64,000 nt of DNA from Merluccius polli (GCA_030340625.1 JAOPHQ010001136.1:434001-498000); one strand, 5' to 3'. Positions 48,612 through 60,653 are shown, numbered from the stretch's first letter. Numbers and translations are program-made. Notes: generated from the sequence alone by a model not told the origin.

Positions 48612-48988
48612 ACACCACGGTGGGCCGGGACTATTACAAGAGCTACCCCATGGTGGACTACGGCCACCGCCAGTCTCCACCCTCCTTCCAGCCTGTCTCC
48701 TTCCACCCCAAGGACAAGCCCTTCCTCCCGCCGCCGGACATCCATGCGCCCCTGGCCCTCACCCTGGCCAACGCCTCGCAGATCCCCAAGCCTAAGATCA
48801 CCAAGACCAACACGCACCCGCTCACCTCCAGCTCAGCCTTCAAAGACTGGGACCCCAGTAAGAGCCACCCTGGCGGGCCCTCACCACACCTGGGCCAGAT
48901 CCATATGGGCCTGCCAGCTGGGCTGATGGGGCAGCAGCAGCACCATCCGATCCACCAGCATCAGCAGCATCACCTCCTCAGCTCTCAG
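48612..48988 (+). CDS. shisa8: Exon of shisa8-like gene: proline-rich cytoplasmic tail
   Basis: This 377-bp exon runs from an acceptor (AG 48610-48611) to a GTAGGT donor at 48989. It enters in phase 1 and leaves in phase 0. It encodes about 125 residues. First comes a GRDYYKSYPMVDYGHRQSPP segment, then a Pro-rich stretch (KDKPFLPPPDIHAPLAL), then SSSAFKDWDPSK, and last a Gln/His-rich end (QQQHHPIHQHQQHH). The FK-WDP block is a recognisable Shisa8/9 tail motif. The exon is GC-rich, unlike the AT- and repeat-rich intron around it, which supports real coding sequence. The tail is presumably cytoplasmic, as in the family. Confidence is high that this is a Shisa tail and lower for the exact paralogue. 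Teleosts often keep a and b duplicates, and I cannot tell which this is. Confidence 0.85.
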
Positions 48989-49480
48989 GTAGGTCCTTAG
49001 TGGCATACCTGTTGTTCATTAGGAACTTGACATTGATATTTTATTTTTATGCATTTTGCTTTTATCCAAAGCGACTGACAAGTGAGGCGGAGAACAATCC
49101 AAGCATACGATCACAAATGGAGTGATCTACAAAAAGTACTGCAAAAAAACAACAACTGGCAATACATTCCGACAACGTTTGTTTCAACAACAGATTGATC
49201 ACTACAGCTAAAACAACTCAGACAGAACTAAAATAACACAGAACTAAAATAATACAAAACAAACGACAACAAATGTCATTTGGTGAGACGGTCTCAGATG
49301 AGCCAAGGAATACGCATGCTCATATAATCTTGTACACCCCTACCATATAAATGTTTGAATGTTTGAAGTTTGGTCTTACAGTGAAGTATTTAGTTATTAT
49401 GCTGCATATAGCCGGAACAACTTGAAGCTTGAGTAGTTTTTTAAATGTTGGCTGTGTTTGGCTGTTTGATCACTAAATTG
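48989..49480. other. Intron with a fish repeat word
   Basis: The segment around 49058-49110 (gcttttatccaaagcgactgacaag) is a motif common in dispersed fish repeats. No exon seen. Confidence 0.4.
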
Positions 49481-49584
49481 GTGTCGGGTGGGATGACGGC
49501 TACGGGGCATACGTCATCCCTGTCTCTCCGGCATAAGGTTAGGCTCCTACTGGACCCGACTGTGGCGGTTGGGGTAAGAAGTTT

Positions 49585-50330
49585 CACGCTTCCCACATGA
49601 ATAAGGCGGTAGTTGTCTTCCTGAAAGTGGAACGCTATGTAAATCAGCTGATTGAGAGTGGCGTTTTTCTTAATGATGTGTATGTACAGGTTTCACCGAT
49701 GGCCGTCCCGACCACCAGAGTCACGGTGTACGGTGTCCCCCCCGTTCATCCCTGCAGTGATTCAGGAAATTTGCCTGTTTAAAACGGTTGGGATTGGATG
49801 CAAGAATGAGAAACTCAGGCATGTACAGTCAAGTGTTTATGGTTCTTAAAGGTCCCCTATTTTACCACCAGGTGTGATGTTGATTAGCCATTACAAGCTA
49901 TGTCAAAATCTACCCTCTAATGATATCACAAGTGGGAGTGTCCACCCAGATGCATGATAGATAGATCAGCCTACCAGCTTACCCAGTGGACTGTACCAAC
50001 TGGTAGGCTGATCTATTTATCATACATCTGGGTAGTAAAATAGGGGACCTTTAACTCACCAACTCAGACGTTAGAAGTTTATTTTAGGGTTAAACACGAG
50101 GAGGGTTTCTATATGGTTTATGCCAGCTCTGGAAACATGGAATGTTTTGAGTGGGGATGTCGGTCACACGCTTGTCCGCATAAACAGCGGGCCGAGAGTG
50201 GCGGTGTCCCACCTGCGGACCCAGACCCAAGTGAAGGGCCGAGCGGGCGGGGAGCAGTGAAGCAGACACAGGGGGGGGGGTCTTCCTCCACGTCAGGTAT
50301 CCCCTGCTGTGGAGGTGGGGACTAAACACA
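49585..50330 (+). pseudogene. ORF1 of the Tx1-type LINE, split by a MITE
   Basis: 49597 onward reads MNKAVVVFLKVERYVNQLIE and VSPMAVPTTRVTV, the RNA-binding part of Tx1-group ORF1. A frame change leads to GIGCKNEKLRHV. The frame is interrupted by a 201-bp MITE at 49850-50050 and resumes after it with HEEGFYMVYASSGNMECFEW and CPHK, a zinc knuckle in which the second Cys is Trp and other residues have drifted. Removing the MITE and one TTAA copy restores continuity of the LINE sequence across the site. Confidence 0.7.
49846..50054. mobile_element. TTAA-type MITE inserted in LINE ORF1
   Basis: 201 bp (49850-50050) between two TTAA copies (49846-49849, 50051-50054). Inverted ends start AGGTCCCCTATTTTA. 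A second inverted pair inside (ACCCAGATGCATGATAGATA at 49944 and its near complement ending at 50033) makes most of the element a hairpin. Because the host LINE codes across the site, TTAA is shown to be the duplicated target, which means piggyBac or Kolobok type. Confidence 0.9.
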
Positions 50331-50850
50331 CCCCTGGCTCCATGTAATGATGGAGGAGGTGACGTGGCTGCGGCTGTGAGCTTACCGGGAGTGGAGGTGG
50401 CTGAGCCCGGGCAAACATTGTAGGCTAGCGGGGAGGCTGTGGATGAGGAGGATGAAATGGAATATGATTCCGACTCAGACAGCGCATTGAGTGGAGCATT
50501 GTCTCAAAATGGCGATATGTACAAATTGGATGAGATAAATGAGTTTCTTGATGAAACTTTTGGAAAATCTGTAAAAGTGAAAGACTATTTTGAAAACACT
50601 AAAAAATGTATAAGAAGAATAATTTGCAGAAGGTAGTTTCTCTGGATCAACTAGACAAGAAAAAAAAATTAGATTGAGAAAGCATGTAACTGCACTGAGG
50701 AAAGGCTCTGTTGGCCTAACCAGGAAAGGGGAGAATGTAAAAAGGAGGAGAGTAATTAAGTAAACGATGATCATGCATCACAGGGTGTCTTTGTTCTCCT
50801 ACCTGTTTCTATTGACTGTTTTTCTTTTTCCTTTCTATATTTTACATATG

Positions 50851-53800
50851 CAGGGTTTAAGGGTTGGGGCCTTGAATATAAATGGCAGGAAGGATAGACA
50901 GAAGAGGGCTTTAGTGTTTGCATTATGTCAGCTGAAAAAAATAGATGTAGTTTTCCTCCAGGAAACACATAGTGATTTGGATAATGATGTTCTCAGCCAT
51001 GGGACAACCCTCAGTGCAGCGGTAGCTGTGCTTTTTTTGCCTAGCTTAGGAGTGAATGTGATTTCTACCGAAGAAATAGTGGGAGGTAGAGTAGTTTTAG
51101 GTAAAGCCAAGATTTCTGACAGTATTTTTTGGTTTGTCAATAGTATATGCTCCTAATGTAGGATCTGAACGTTTGGAAGTCTTTAGGAAATTGAGAGAAC
51201 ACTTAGTGTTGTGTGATCAGAGTGAATGTATTGTATTGGGAGGGGATTGGAATTGTACTGTGGATTTTAATGTAGACAGAACAAGTGAGGAACCTCACCT
51301 TCAATCATCCATTTCTCAGTTAGATCTGATGGAGGGTTAAACATCCAGCCATAAGACAGTACACTTGGGTCAAAATGCTCAACAATAGAGTAAGAGCAGC
51401 TAGGTTAGATAGGTTTTATTTGTCACAGGTTTTTAGCACAAGGCTGCTCAAGAGTTTTATTTATCCTGTTGGTTTTACAGATCACCATCTTATCACTTTG
51501 GATTTATGCCTCTCTCCTACTGTGAAGTCAAATTCATATTGGCGTTTTAATGTAAAACTTTTACAAGACAGTGTTTTCTGTAAAAAATGTGTGTATTTCT
51601 GGGAACATTGGAGAGCCAAAAAGAGGGAGTTTGACTCCCTGAGCCAATGGTGGGAGGTGGGAAAGGCTCAAATTCGGGTTTTCTCTCAGCAGTACACTTT
51701 TAACTCAACGTTAAACATTAGAGCAGCTGAACACCACGGATGCAGATGAAACGAGGAAGCACGCAGTACATTTCTATACTACCCTTTACAAGGCGGAGGA
51801 CTGTGATCAGGAGTGTGCTGCAGAACAGGAGCTGATTCAGCTGGGGCCTAGTGAGCGGGCAGCTTTTGGCTCTGACCTCAGTCTGGAAGAGCTCACTGCT
51901 GCAGTTGGACAGTTGGCTTCAGGTCAGGCACCTGGTATCGATGGTTTGCCAGCGGATTTCTACAAGTGTTATTGGAGGTATTTGGGAACTGACATTCTGG
52001 ATGTATTAGCAGAGTGTTTTCGAGGAGGCTCACTACCAGCTTCCTGTCGACAGGCAGCCCTTACTCTTCTCCCTAAAAAGGTGACTTGGCTTCACTAAAG
52101 AACTGGCACCCGGTGGCTCTTTTATGTCTGGATTACAAACTGCTTACAAAAGTACTGTCAAATAGACTGAAGGAGTATCTGGAGATCCTAGTCCATAGGG
52201 ATCAGTCATATTGCATCCCTGACAGATGAATTATGGACAATCTTTTTCTTGTGCGAGATGTCTTTGATGTATGTAAATTGTATAATGTTGACATTGGTAT
52301 CTTGTATCTTGACCAAGAGAAGGCCTTTGATCATGTTGACCATAGTTTTTTGTTTTATACCTTGAAAGCTTTTGGTTTTGGAGAGGGTTTTATTACTTGG
52401 GTGGGACTGTTATATGAGGGGGCATCATGCATGGTTAAGGTGGGGGGTGGGTTAAGTCAGCCCATTCCGTTTCAAAGGTGTATTAGGCAGGGTTGCCCCA
52501 TCTCGGGACAACTTTATTCCTTGTCGATAGAGCACCTGTTATGTAGGTTAAGGAGTAGGTTAGCAGGACTCTCCCTACCAGGACTACCACAGCTGTCAGC
52601 TTATGTGGATGATATAGTTAGTATTTTTTATAAAGGATCAGAATGATGTCCAGGTTGTAATTGAGAGTTTAGTGTTATTTGAGAAGGCCTCCTCTGCTAA
52701 GGTAAACTGGGAGAAGAGTGGGGCCTTACAAGTGGGGCATTGGCATGAGAGGGCAGCTCCCAGTCTGCTAGGGGGACTTAGGTGGGGAAGAGGAGGTATG
52801 AAATTTCTGGGTGTGTATTTGGGGTCAGAAGACTTTCATAAACAGAATTGGGAGGGTGTAGGGGAATATGTGTGTGCCAGATTGTCTAAGTGGAGGTGGC
52901 TGTTACCCCAGTTGTTCTAGTTGCCAATAATTTGGTTGCCTCGACGTTATGGCACAGACTCATTGTCTTACCTCCTCCAAGGGCCTCATCGAAGAAATAC
53001 AGGGGACTATTGTCGATTTTTTTTCTGGTGTGGACAACACTGGATTCGGGCAGCAGCTCTGTACTTACCAGTAAATGAGGGTGGACAAGGTTTGATAGAT
53101 ATTCCTTCAAGGGTGTTGGCTTTCAGACTTCAAGCTTCACAAAGGTTCCTATACCACTTTGGACTGAGCGGTTCTAGAAGCATGGCAGGTTTTTAAAGCA
53201 ACTCGGGTACCTGACCCAAAACCAGGAATGTGGATATTTGAGGAACCTTTGTTTCATAGTGCATTTGTCAATGCAAAAAGTTTGTCCTCTGCCAGTTTGT
53301 GGTCTTGCCTGCACGGAGCAGGCTGTGTGAAACTTGGGCATTTGATTAGGCAACTCGGACAAATGTGGATCTACTGGGGGATATGGCAAAAATAAGGTCC
53401 TCTAGGTTGTTGCACAAGATAGTGGAGGAGGTCTGTGCCACCCTGTCGGGGTCGCTCAGAGCGTTTGCTGAAGACCATGCTCTCTCTGACCAATGGGATG
53501 ATGAATGTGAGTATAGTTTCCCTTCGATGACTGTCTCTACTGTTGTTTGAGAGTGGCAGGAGGAAAAGGGGTGTTTGCTGTCATTTGCTGTCCCTGAGTT
53601 GGGGCGGTTTGAGACTGTAGGAAAGAAAGCGGTGTATTATACTTGCATTAAAGTGTCGCACTTGCGCTCTCTGGCAGGGATGAAGGCGTCGAAATGGGAG
53701 TTTTTTTGGTCCAGATATTTCCCCAAAAGGCTGCTGGCGGTCCCTGTACATGCCACCTGTTGAGAAACGGACGGCAGACCTCCAGTGGAGGATAGTACAT

Positions 53801-54190
53801 GGGGCAATAGCTATGTACAGACATGTGGCACACCTGGATCCTAGCACTGGGGTGGGTTGTCCTTTCTGTTCAGATGTAGAGTCACTGTCATATTTGTTTT
53901 TGCATTGTCAAAGGTTAGAGGTGCTATTTAGTCTGTTAGGTAGGTGGTTTCAGGGTTTAGGGGAAAGGTTTTCTTTTGATTTATTTATTTTTGGTCGAAA
54001 ATACGCAGTGAGAAAGAAATTTGTGCATGTTCTGCTAAACTTCCTGTCAGGAAAGGCAAAGTTGGCAGTGTGGAAAACCAGGAAAAACCGGATCCAAGGT
54101 CTGGCATCAGTAGATCCTGTTTTAATGTTGAAGGGGCTGCTGGCAGCTCGCCTTAGAGTTGAATTTGCCTACTTGAAGATGAGATGTTGT
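50851..54190 (+). pseudogene. ORF2 (endonuclease-RT) of the Tx1-type LINE
   Basis: The endonuclease part runs 50851-51500 (LRVGALNINGR, VVFLQETHSD, VLGGDWNCTVD, FTDHHLITLD). RT runs about 51890-52900 with PGIDGLPADFYKCYW, LDQEKAFDHVDH, RQGCPISGQLY and the catalytic YVDD. The C-terminal part has DLQWRIVHGAIA and the CPFCSDVESLSYLFLHC zinc-like motif (near 53850-53910). Frame breaks lie near 51.14, 51.35, 51.73, 52.09, 52.22, 52.64 and 53.5 kb. The reading order and length are those of a near-complete LINE ORF2. It is a pseudogene now. Confidence 0.85.
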
Positions 54191-54559
54191 GCTTTTCTTT
54201 TTGAAATACTTTTCTTTTTATCTTTTTATTTATTTATTTATAATTATTATTGTTTTTTTGTTTTTTTTAAATTTATTTTGTGTGAATGTGTGTGTAGGTG
54301 TGTGTGTTGTTTGTTTGTTTGTTTTTCTTTATAGGGATATTAAGGATAGTGCTATGTTTTGATTATTGTTTTGATTTTTGTAAAATAACGTACCTCTGTA
54401 CTAAAGTAAAATAATTGAAATAAAGGAGTTTATGAATTTGAATTCTCTCTCTCTCTCTCTCGATGTGTCTCTCTCCCTCAGTTCAATTTAATTGAATTCA
54501 ATTTGCTTTATTGGAAGAATGGAATGGTTGAAGATCATATGTGACAATAATATCATACG

Positions 54560-55667
54560 ATACATAGAACAACATGTAGTTCTCTCTCTCTCGCTATGTC
54601 TCTCTCTTTCTGTCCCTCTCTCTGTTTGTCTCTATTTCTCTCTCTCTCACTGTCTACTTCTCTTACTGTCTCAGTCTGTCTCTCTCTATGTCTATTTCTC
54701 TATTTATCTCTCTCCCTGTCTCCTCTATATGTCTCTATCTATTCATCTCTCTCTCAATGTCTCTCACTATGTCTATGTCTCTATTTATCTCTCTCTCCCT
54801 GTCTCTCTTTCTCTTTATGTCTGTCTCTTTATCTCTCTCCCTGTCTCTCCCTATGTCTATGTCTCTATGTATCTCTCTCTCTCCTTGTCTCTCTGTCTAT
54901 GTCTATATTTATCTCTCTCTCCTTGTCTGTATCTTTATCTCTCTCTCCCTGTCTCTCTCTCTGTGTCTCTGAATGTCTCTCTCTATGTCTCTATCTCGCT
55001 CTCTGTCTCTTTATGTCTGTCTCTATTTATCTCTCTCTCCCTGTCTCTCTGTCTCTCTATGTTTATGTATCTATTTATCTCTCTCTCCCTGTCTCTCTAT
55101 CGATGCCTCTCGCTATGTCTGTCTCTATTTATCTCTTTCTCTCTTGCGTTATGTCACTCTGTCTCTCTCTCTATGTTTGTCTCTATTTCTCTCTCTCTCA
55201 CTCTCTGCCTCTATCACTGTCTCGCTCGTTGTCTTTCTCTATGTCTGTCTATATTTATCTCTCTCTCCCTGGCTCTCTCTCTCGGTGTCTATGTCTTTAT
55301 CTCTATTTTTCTCTCTTGTTGTCTCTCGCTATGTCTATGTATCTATTTCTCTCTCCCTGTCTCTCTCTCGATGTCTCTATCTCTCTATCTCTCTCTCCCT
55401 GTCTCTCTCTGTCTGTTTCTATTTATCTCTCTCTCAATGTATCTCTCTATGTCTCTCTCTATGTCTATGTCTCTATTTATCTCTCTCTTTTACCCTGTCT
55501 CTCTATCGATGTCTTGCTATGTCTCTATTTATATCTCTCTCCCTGTCTCTCTCTATGTCTCTGTTTCTCTCCCTCCCTTTCTCTCTCTCAATGTCTCTCT
55601 CTATGTCTCTATTCATCTGTCTCTCCCTGTCTCGCTCTTGATGTCTCTCGCTATGTCTCTGTCCCCC
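54560..55667. repeat. 1.1-kb CT-rich repeat abutting a coding exon
   Basis: Almost pure pyrimidine with periodic ATG/ATTTAT interruptions (units like CTCTATTTATCTCTCTCTCC). It runs directly into the acceptor of the last shisa exon. Three long Ser/Leu-rich frames of 222-446 codons arise from it, two of which run on into the exon. They are artefacts of composition. Confidence 0.95.
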
Positions 55668-55669
55668 AG

Positions 55670-55864
55670 CTGCAGCTCCAGCAGCTCCAGCAGCATCAGC
55701 AGCAGCAGCAGAGCCGGCGGCAGCTGTACTCCAATAAAAGGCAGTTCAGCATTGAGACCCTCCCCGAGCTCTTCTCCCAGCCACTGGCTTATGGACACTC
55801 GCCCCACGTGCACCCCAAGCACAAGGGGCTGACCACCAACAGCAAGACCGAGGTCACCGTCTGA
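55670..55864 (+). CDS. shisa8: Terminal coding exon of shisa8-like gene with EVTV PDZ ligand
   Basis: The acceptor AG is at 55668-55669 (cccccag) and the exon opens in phase 0, matching the previous donor. It encodes about 64 residues ending at TGA 55862-55864. It starts with a Gln-rich stretch containing five CAG codons (55697-55711), continues with SRRQLYSNKRQFSIETLPEL, and ends TNSKTEVTV. The last four residues EVTV are the class-II PDZ-binding ligand known from the CKAMP/Shisa6-9 family, which anchors these proteins to synaptic scaffolds. The exon directly abuts more than 1 kb of CT-rich simple repeat, and that repeat also provides the polypyrimidine tract of the acceptor. Open frames running from the repeat into this exon are not real N-terminal extensions. 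The 3' UTR follows. Confidence 0.88.
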   Translation: MQLQQLQQHQQQQQSRRQLYSNKRQFSIETLPELFSQPLAYGHSPHVHPKHKGLTTNSKTEVTV

Positions 55865-56854
55865 ACTCCCCACCCACCCCCCTCTCCAAGACCAGCACCA
55901 CCACCACCCAACCCTCGAAAGCACCCCGGACCAAACCCTGACAAACTGGTCGCATTGAAGGGGGTGATGGTGGTGACGGAATGGATAGCATGTATGGACG
56001 AGTAACGACGGATGGATGGATGGATGGAAGGAAGGATGGATAGAACAATGGAAGGATGAATGGATAAAGAGTGATTTTAAAAAGTAGGAGATTCAATTCA
56101 GAAGACTTCTTGGACTAGCATTGGCTTTAAACGGAAGATTCTGTGAAGTTGAAGTGGATTTTGTTTTTACATTGACAGCCTGGCAGAATCAGGAGGTTGG
56201 AACCAAGTGGAACGATATCCCAACCTGGGGAAAAAGTCCACACTGCGTCGTATCCCACTTTATGTTGTTGCCGTTTGTTTTGAGGCAAGAAGGGGGGGTT
56301 GTACTTCTGTGGAAAGAGATTCAGGGGCCACAGGGAAGCCATTTTGTTTGTGTTTGTTAGTATGGTAGTTTTTGCATACTGGTCTTTAAGTGAAGGTCCC
56401 TACACCTCTTTCTGAAGCTTTCAGAGTGGCTCTTCCATCTAACTACACTATGTCTATGTAGCAGCAATAGTGACACATACACATGCATGCTCACACACTA
56501 AAGCATGCATAGATATACATACAAAAGCATGCACACGCACAGAGATAGACAAATGGATATACACACATGCAAAAACACTCAACCATTCACACACACACAT
56601 ACACACACAAATACACACACGAAAAACACACACGTTACACACACAAACTATTAGTCTGTGCGCGTGTGTGCGTGCATACGTGTGTGTGTATGTGTGTGCA
56701 TTGGTGAGGGTGTTGGCCCCCAGACATGGCCCTCCCCCATCAGCGGGGACAACACCACTGTGTTGTCAAGTCCCATCAAGACACAGGCCGTCACAAAGAG
56801 AGAGAGAGAGACTTACAAACAGAGAAACAGAGCGAGACAGAGATAGTATGGGTA

Positions 56855-56898
<44 letters not shown>

Positions 56899-57202
56899 AG
56901 GGGTAGGGTTGTTGTAGTCATCGTCTTCCGTAGGCGAAAATATGCAAAGGATCAAAGCAAGACCCAAATAAATGCACACAGATAAATATAAACTCACACA
57001 CACACAAACGTAAACACACACATTCCCATGTTGGCCTAGTACAGATGTAATAGGGGGTGTGGTGAGAGGGGGCGAGGCTCCATAGGAAAGACCAACCAAT
57101 CCTCAACAGTGTTATCGTCATGCTGACGCCTGTAGGATACCTTCCAGAGGTCACGCCAAGTTTACCGCCTTCCCCTGCCAGAGGACAGTGGTGTGTGTGT
57201 AT

Positions 57203-57246
57203 GGGGGGGGGGTTGTGTGTGCGCTTGTGGGGGGTGGGGGGGGTTG
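57203..57246 (+). other. G-rich tract with quadruplex potential
   Basis: Runs of nine or more, six and eight G separated by short spacers, within the candidate 3' UTR. The G4 idea is inference from the pattern only. Confidence 0.4.
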
Positions 57247-58019
57247 AGACTGGTGTGTGTGATCCACTGAGAATCACCCCGCAAGGTACGGCATGTGCTG
57301 TTGCCATGGAGACCAGTACGTAGAACTGTCTGTTGATGATGGCATGATAGAACGACACTCGTCACAATTCGCAATGTTCTTACCGCATAACGCTAACTGT
57401 CGACTGGCCAATCACAACAGCATTCTTTCTGCTGGGCCACTGCTGCACAGGAGTAGTTATGACCTAATGTTGAGTTATTACATATAACTTAAACATACAA
57501 CAAAAACAAAGCAAACAGGTTGTATTGACCAACCTTGAATACATAATGAATTGAACCATGAAACAGAAACACTAGAAGAGATAGGGAAAGGAGGAAGAAA
57601 GAAAGAAAAACGCAGTGAAAGCCATCAACGTGAAAACGGTGAGGAAAAGGGAGAGTGGTAGAAAACTGGGCAAAGCAGGCATGAAATGCCTGGTCTAATC
57701 CTCTGAAACCCTTTTAGTAATCCTGATATGTATAATATCTGCGGGTATAAGAGCTGGTGTCCGCTGTGTGTCTGTCACACGGTTTAAACACCCGGGCATT
57801 CAAGGATGTTTTTTAAGCACCAGGGACCATTGCTATACATATTTTAAAGTCCATCCTCCTGTCTGCCTGGGTTTATTCTAAGGGTACTCCCCCCCCATCC
57901 CTCTGACAGTGGTGGCGTTCCCGTGTGTTACGGTAACGTGGACAACAGCAGTGCATATGGCTGTACAGGTGGCAGGAATATAATCAAACACCCTTGTTTA
58001 CCAGAGTCACACGCCATTT

Positions 58020-58022
<3 letters not shown>

Positions 58023-58072
<50 letters not shown>

Positions 58073-58104
58073 ATACCCTCTCTCTCTCTCTCTCTCTCTC
58101 TCTG
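58023..58104. repeat. CT microsatellite pair
   Basis: Two CT runs of about 45 and 24 bp separated by TTTATACC. Confidence 0.95.
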
Positions 58105-59021
58105 TACCTCCTCTCCTCCCTAACCAGCTTGTTCTCAGGCTGTCTCTGTTCTGTCCATATGTTCATGTAAAACTCAAAACTCAAGGTGTATACAGAAAAT
58201 TATAACATTCATTAAAACACAAGACAAATTTACAAATCTTTTGCACATGGTGAAAATTATGTACACACACACACACAAACACACACACTTCCCCAATAAA
58301 TATTACCAGGAATTAATACACACGTTATCGATGCATAACAAAGTGATCCGCTATTTCCAGGATTTTGTATACAAATTGGAATCGCTAATCGCTAAAGCTA
58401 TTTTCAATAAGCTGTTAAACTCCAAAGTCACAATTTTTGGAAAGATGTTAGCTCGGAGACAAAATTGAATGAGTGAATAAAGTAAAGCTTGTTAGTGTCG
58501 TTGGGCTAGCTTCAGGTCTGTGCACTCTGTTATGCTAATACAAGCTGCCATTCCACCCACACAGGAGATTTACCAGTACGGTTAAAAAAATATAAGATAC
58601 GCTAATACTATTTTCATCCTCTCTCTTCCCTTGACTTACTTGACTTTTATCTGCCCAAGGTGCCACAGCGTTTTTGTGGGTAGTTTGGTATACCAGATAT
58701 CAGTGAGTCTGTTCTCCATAACTAAAAAATGAATCGGAGGGTTACCCGGAATACAAAAGTGGGGGATGATGAACAAATATGCAACTGTAAAGCAATAACC
58801 CAAACTGTCATCGACCTCCCTCTCCTTATATATCTCCACTTAAGTGTTTCAAGGGGTTAAAAGAGGATATACATGAAAGGATATACATGAAAATGAGGAT
58901 ATACATGAAAGGTGACAAAACCTAGTAGCTGTTTTGTTCGGCTGCACTTTTAGAAGAGTCGAGCCTTTGCATGAACGAGAAACACCTCCATTTGGGGACT
59001 TTTAGATACTGGAACTGAGAA

Positions 59022-59549
59022 CTACATATATGACCTTGTAAAAGCCACGGAAAAGATCAACCTGACCTTTTTTTGTACTGCGAGTGCGACTAGTGGTATC
59101 ATGGATATAATGGGGGGGTGGGGGGGGGGGAATGTGTAAGGCAAGTCTTCAAGGACAAACAGAGCAGCTATCATCATCACAATAAACAAATGGAACAGCA
59201 AACTGCCACAGATTTGTCTACCGCGACTCCTCCTGAGCATCGATAATGCTCTGGCATCCTGAAACGTCTCATCAGTATAGGAAGTGAGGACATGCTGTGG
59301 TGGCACTGATTGAACAATGACACCAGTGGATTTAAAACCAAGTGGTTGTACGTCAAGAGTGGGGTGAGGTGGTTGATTTGGGGCAATGGGCAAAAATGTT
59401 TGCCCCCGACAAAATGGACATGATGTGATTTTTTGTTCCACAAGACACTTGACCACAAAGTGCACATGTGCATGTGCACGCGATTCCAAGCACGATGCAA
59501 GGACTTTGGACCCCATGATGTAGGCTGCCGTTTGTATCTTTAGTCATGT
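59022..59549 (-). pseudogene. RING-finger-like remnant, antisense in the candidate 3' UTR
   Basis: A minus-strand frame contains KVLASCLES, then HFVVKCLVEQKI and SCPFCRGQTFLP, which looks like the second half of a RING finger of the RNF152/RNF182 type. Near the C-terminus a hydrophobic stretch LLFHLFIVMMIAALFVL fits a membrane segment. In-frame upstream sequence hits a stop after 10 codons (about 59546), the expected His/Cys ligands between the motifs are mostly missing, and no N-terminal CxxC is found. It may be a decayed intronless RNF-like copy, or chance. I cannot decide without a protein search. Confidence 0.3.
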
Positions 59550-59639
59550 TGTTTCTCGTCGTTCCACTAGGGAGAAGTAAGCAGGACCAAAATACATTAA
59601 AACAAGAAAAAAACAGAGTAGACATGAAGCTGATGTTGG

Positions 59640-59709
<70 letters not shown>
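59640..59709. repeat. AT microsatellite
   Basis: Pure AT repeat of about 70 bp. Confidence 0.95.
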
Positions 59710-59712
<3 letters not shown>

Positions 59713-60653
59713 TAACAGAGAATGCTATGTTTTTAGCTTTACATTGTCTACTCTGAGTTGTCTCAAAACATTTCTTGCTCTCCACGTGAGCCCTCAATGA
59801 CTGTTGTTCATTAAAAGTTTCATCTCTTAAAATAAGACGAAGCGTAAAGTATTCTACGACAGGTGATCAGAATGCAACCTGGAGGAGATACTTCGTGATC
59901 ACCGCGATCCCTAGCAATATACTGAGTATGGTGTAAAGATCTTTATTCGTTTGTTTGTTGGTTTGTTTCCGTTTGAATTGTTTGTTTTGTTTTTGTACTG
60001 TGTTTTAAAATTGAAATTGAACACAAAAAAAGAAAAATGAAAAAAAAAATGAAATATATATATATATATATATTTGAACAATATAACGATGATTTCAAGT
60101 GCTTCCAGATTTTTAGAATCAATCATACATCTCCCCACCCCCATTTTACACACAGATACACACACAACACATACCTGTACATACACATACAAAAAACACA
60201 CACATCCATCAGAAGAAAAAAAAAACATATATAGACTTAAATTTTAAAAAATGCATTGTATCCCTACACTGAACCATCATCTGAACCATGAAATTAACGT
60301 TTTTCTGTGCAGCTTTTCCATTCTGCGAAATGAAAATTAAAAATACTGAAAAACCCTGAAAAAAACCACAAAAAAATGTCCCATGCTGTTTGATAATTTA
60401 ATGGGCAGCTCTAAGCTACCTTGGATTGCTATGTTCTTCTTGTGTATGTATGCCGTGCCATTCGTGTGCTGTGAACTTCGTCAACTTACTACAGCTTGTA
60501 TAAGGGCTTTTTGTAGACGTAAAATGCAAAATGGACGCACTGAAGTCACAAGACATTTCTCTCTGGAGGTTTTTTTAAGAGGAAGTGGGAAGGCGAACAA
60601 GATGAGTTTGAATTTCCATGTGTATAAAAAACAACAACAACAAATGCGATATA

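Larger units (their letters stand above)
49480..54440 (+). mobile_element. Nearly full-length Tx1-type LINE, inactive
   Basis: ORF1 remnants are followed by an ORF2 with endonuclease, reverse transcriptase and a C-terminal Cys/His motif, in the same orientation as the host gene. A 3' UTR ends with AATAAA-rich sequence near 54420. Several frameshifts and stops and one internal deletion (about 51.72 kb) make it inactive. Wording such as PGIDGLPADFYK is typical of the L1/Tx1 group. The 5' boundary is approximate and no target duplication was identified. Confidence 0.85.

Noticed and set aside
54492..55864. Long Ser/Leu-rich open frames (up to 446 codons) that run from the repeat toward and into the shisa exon
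   Set aside because: They are translations of a CT repeat, where stop codons are rare in any frame. Only the part after the acceptor at 55669, in one frame, matches Shisa.
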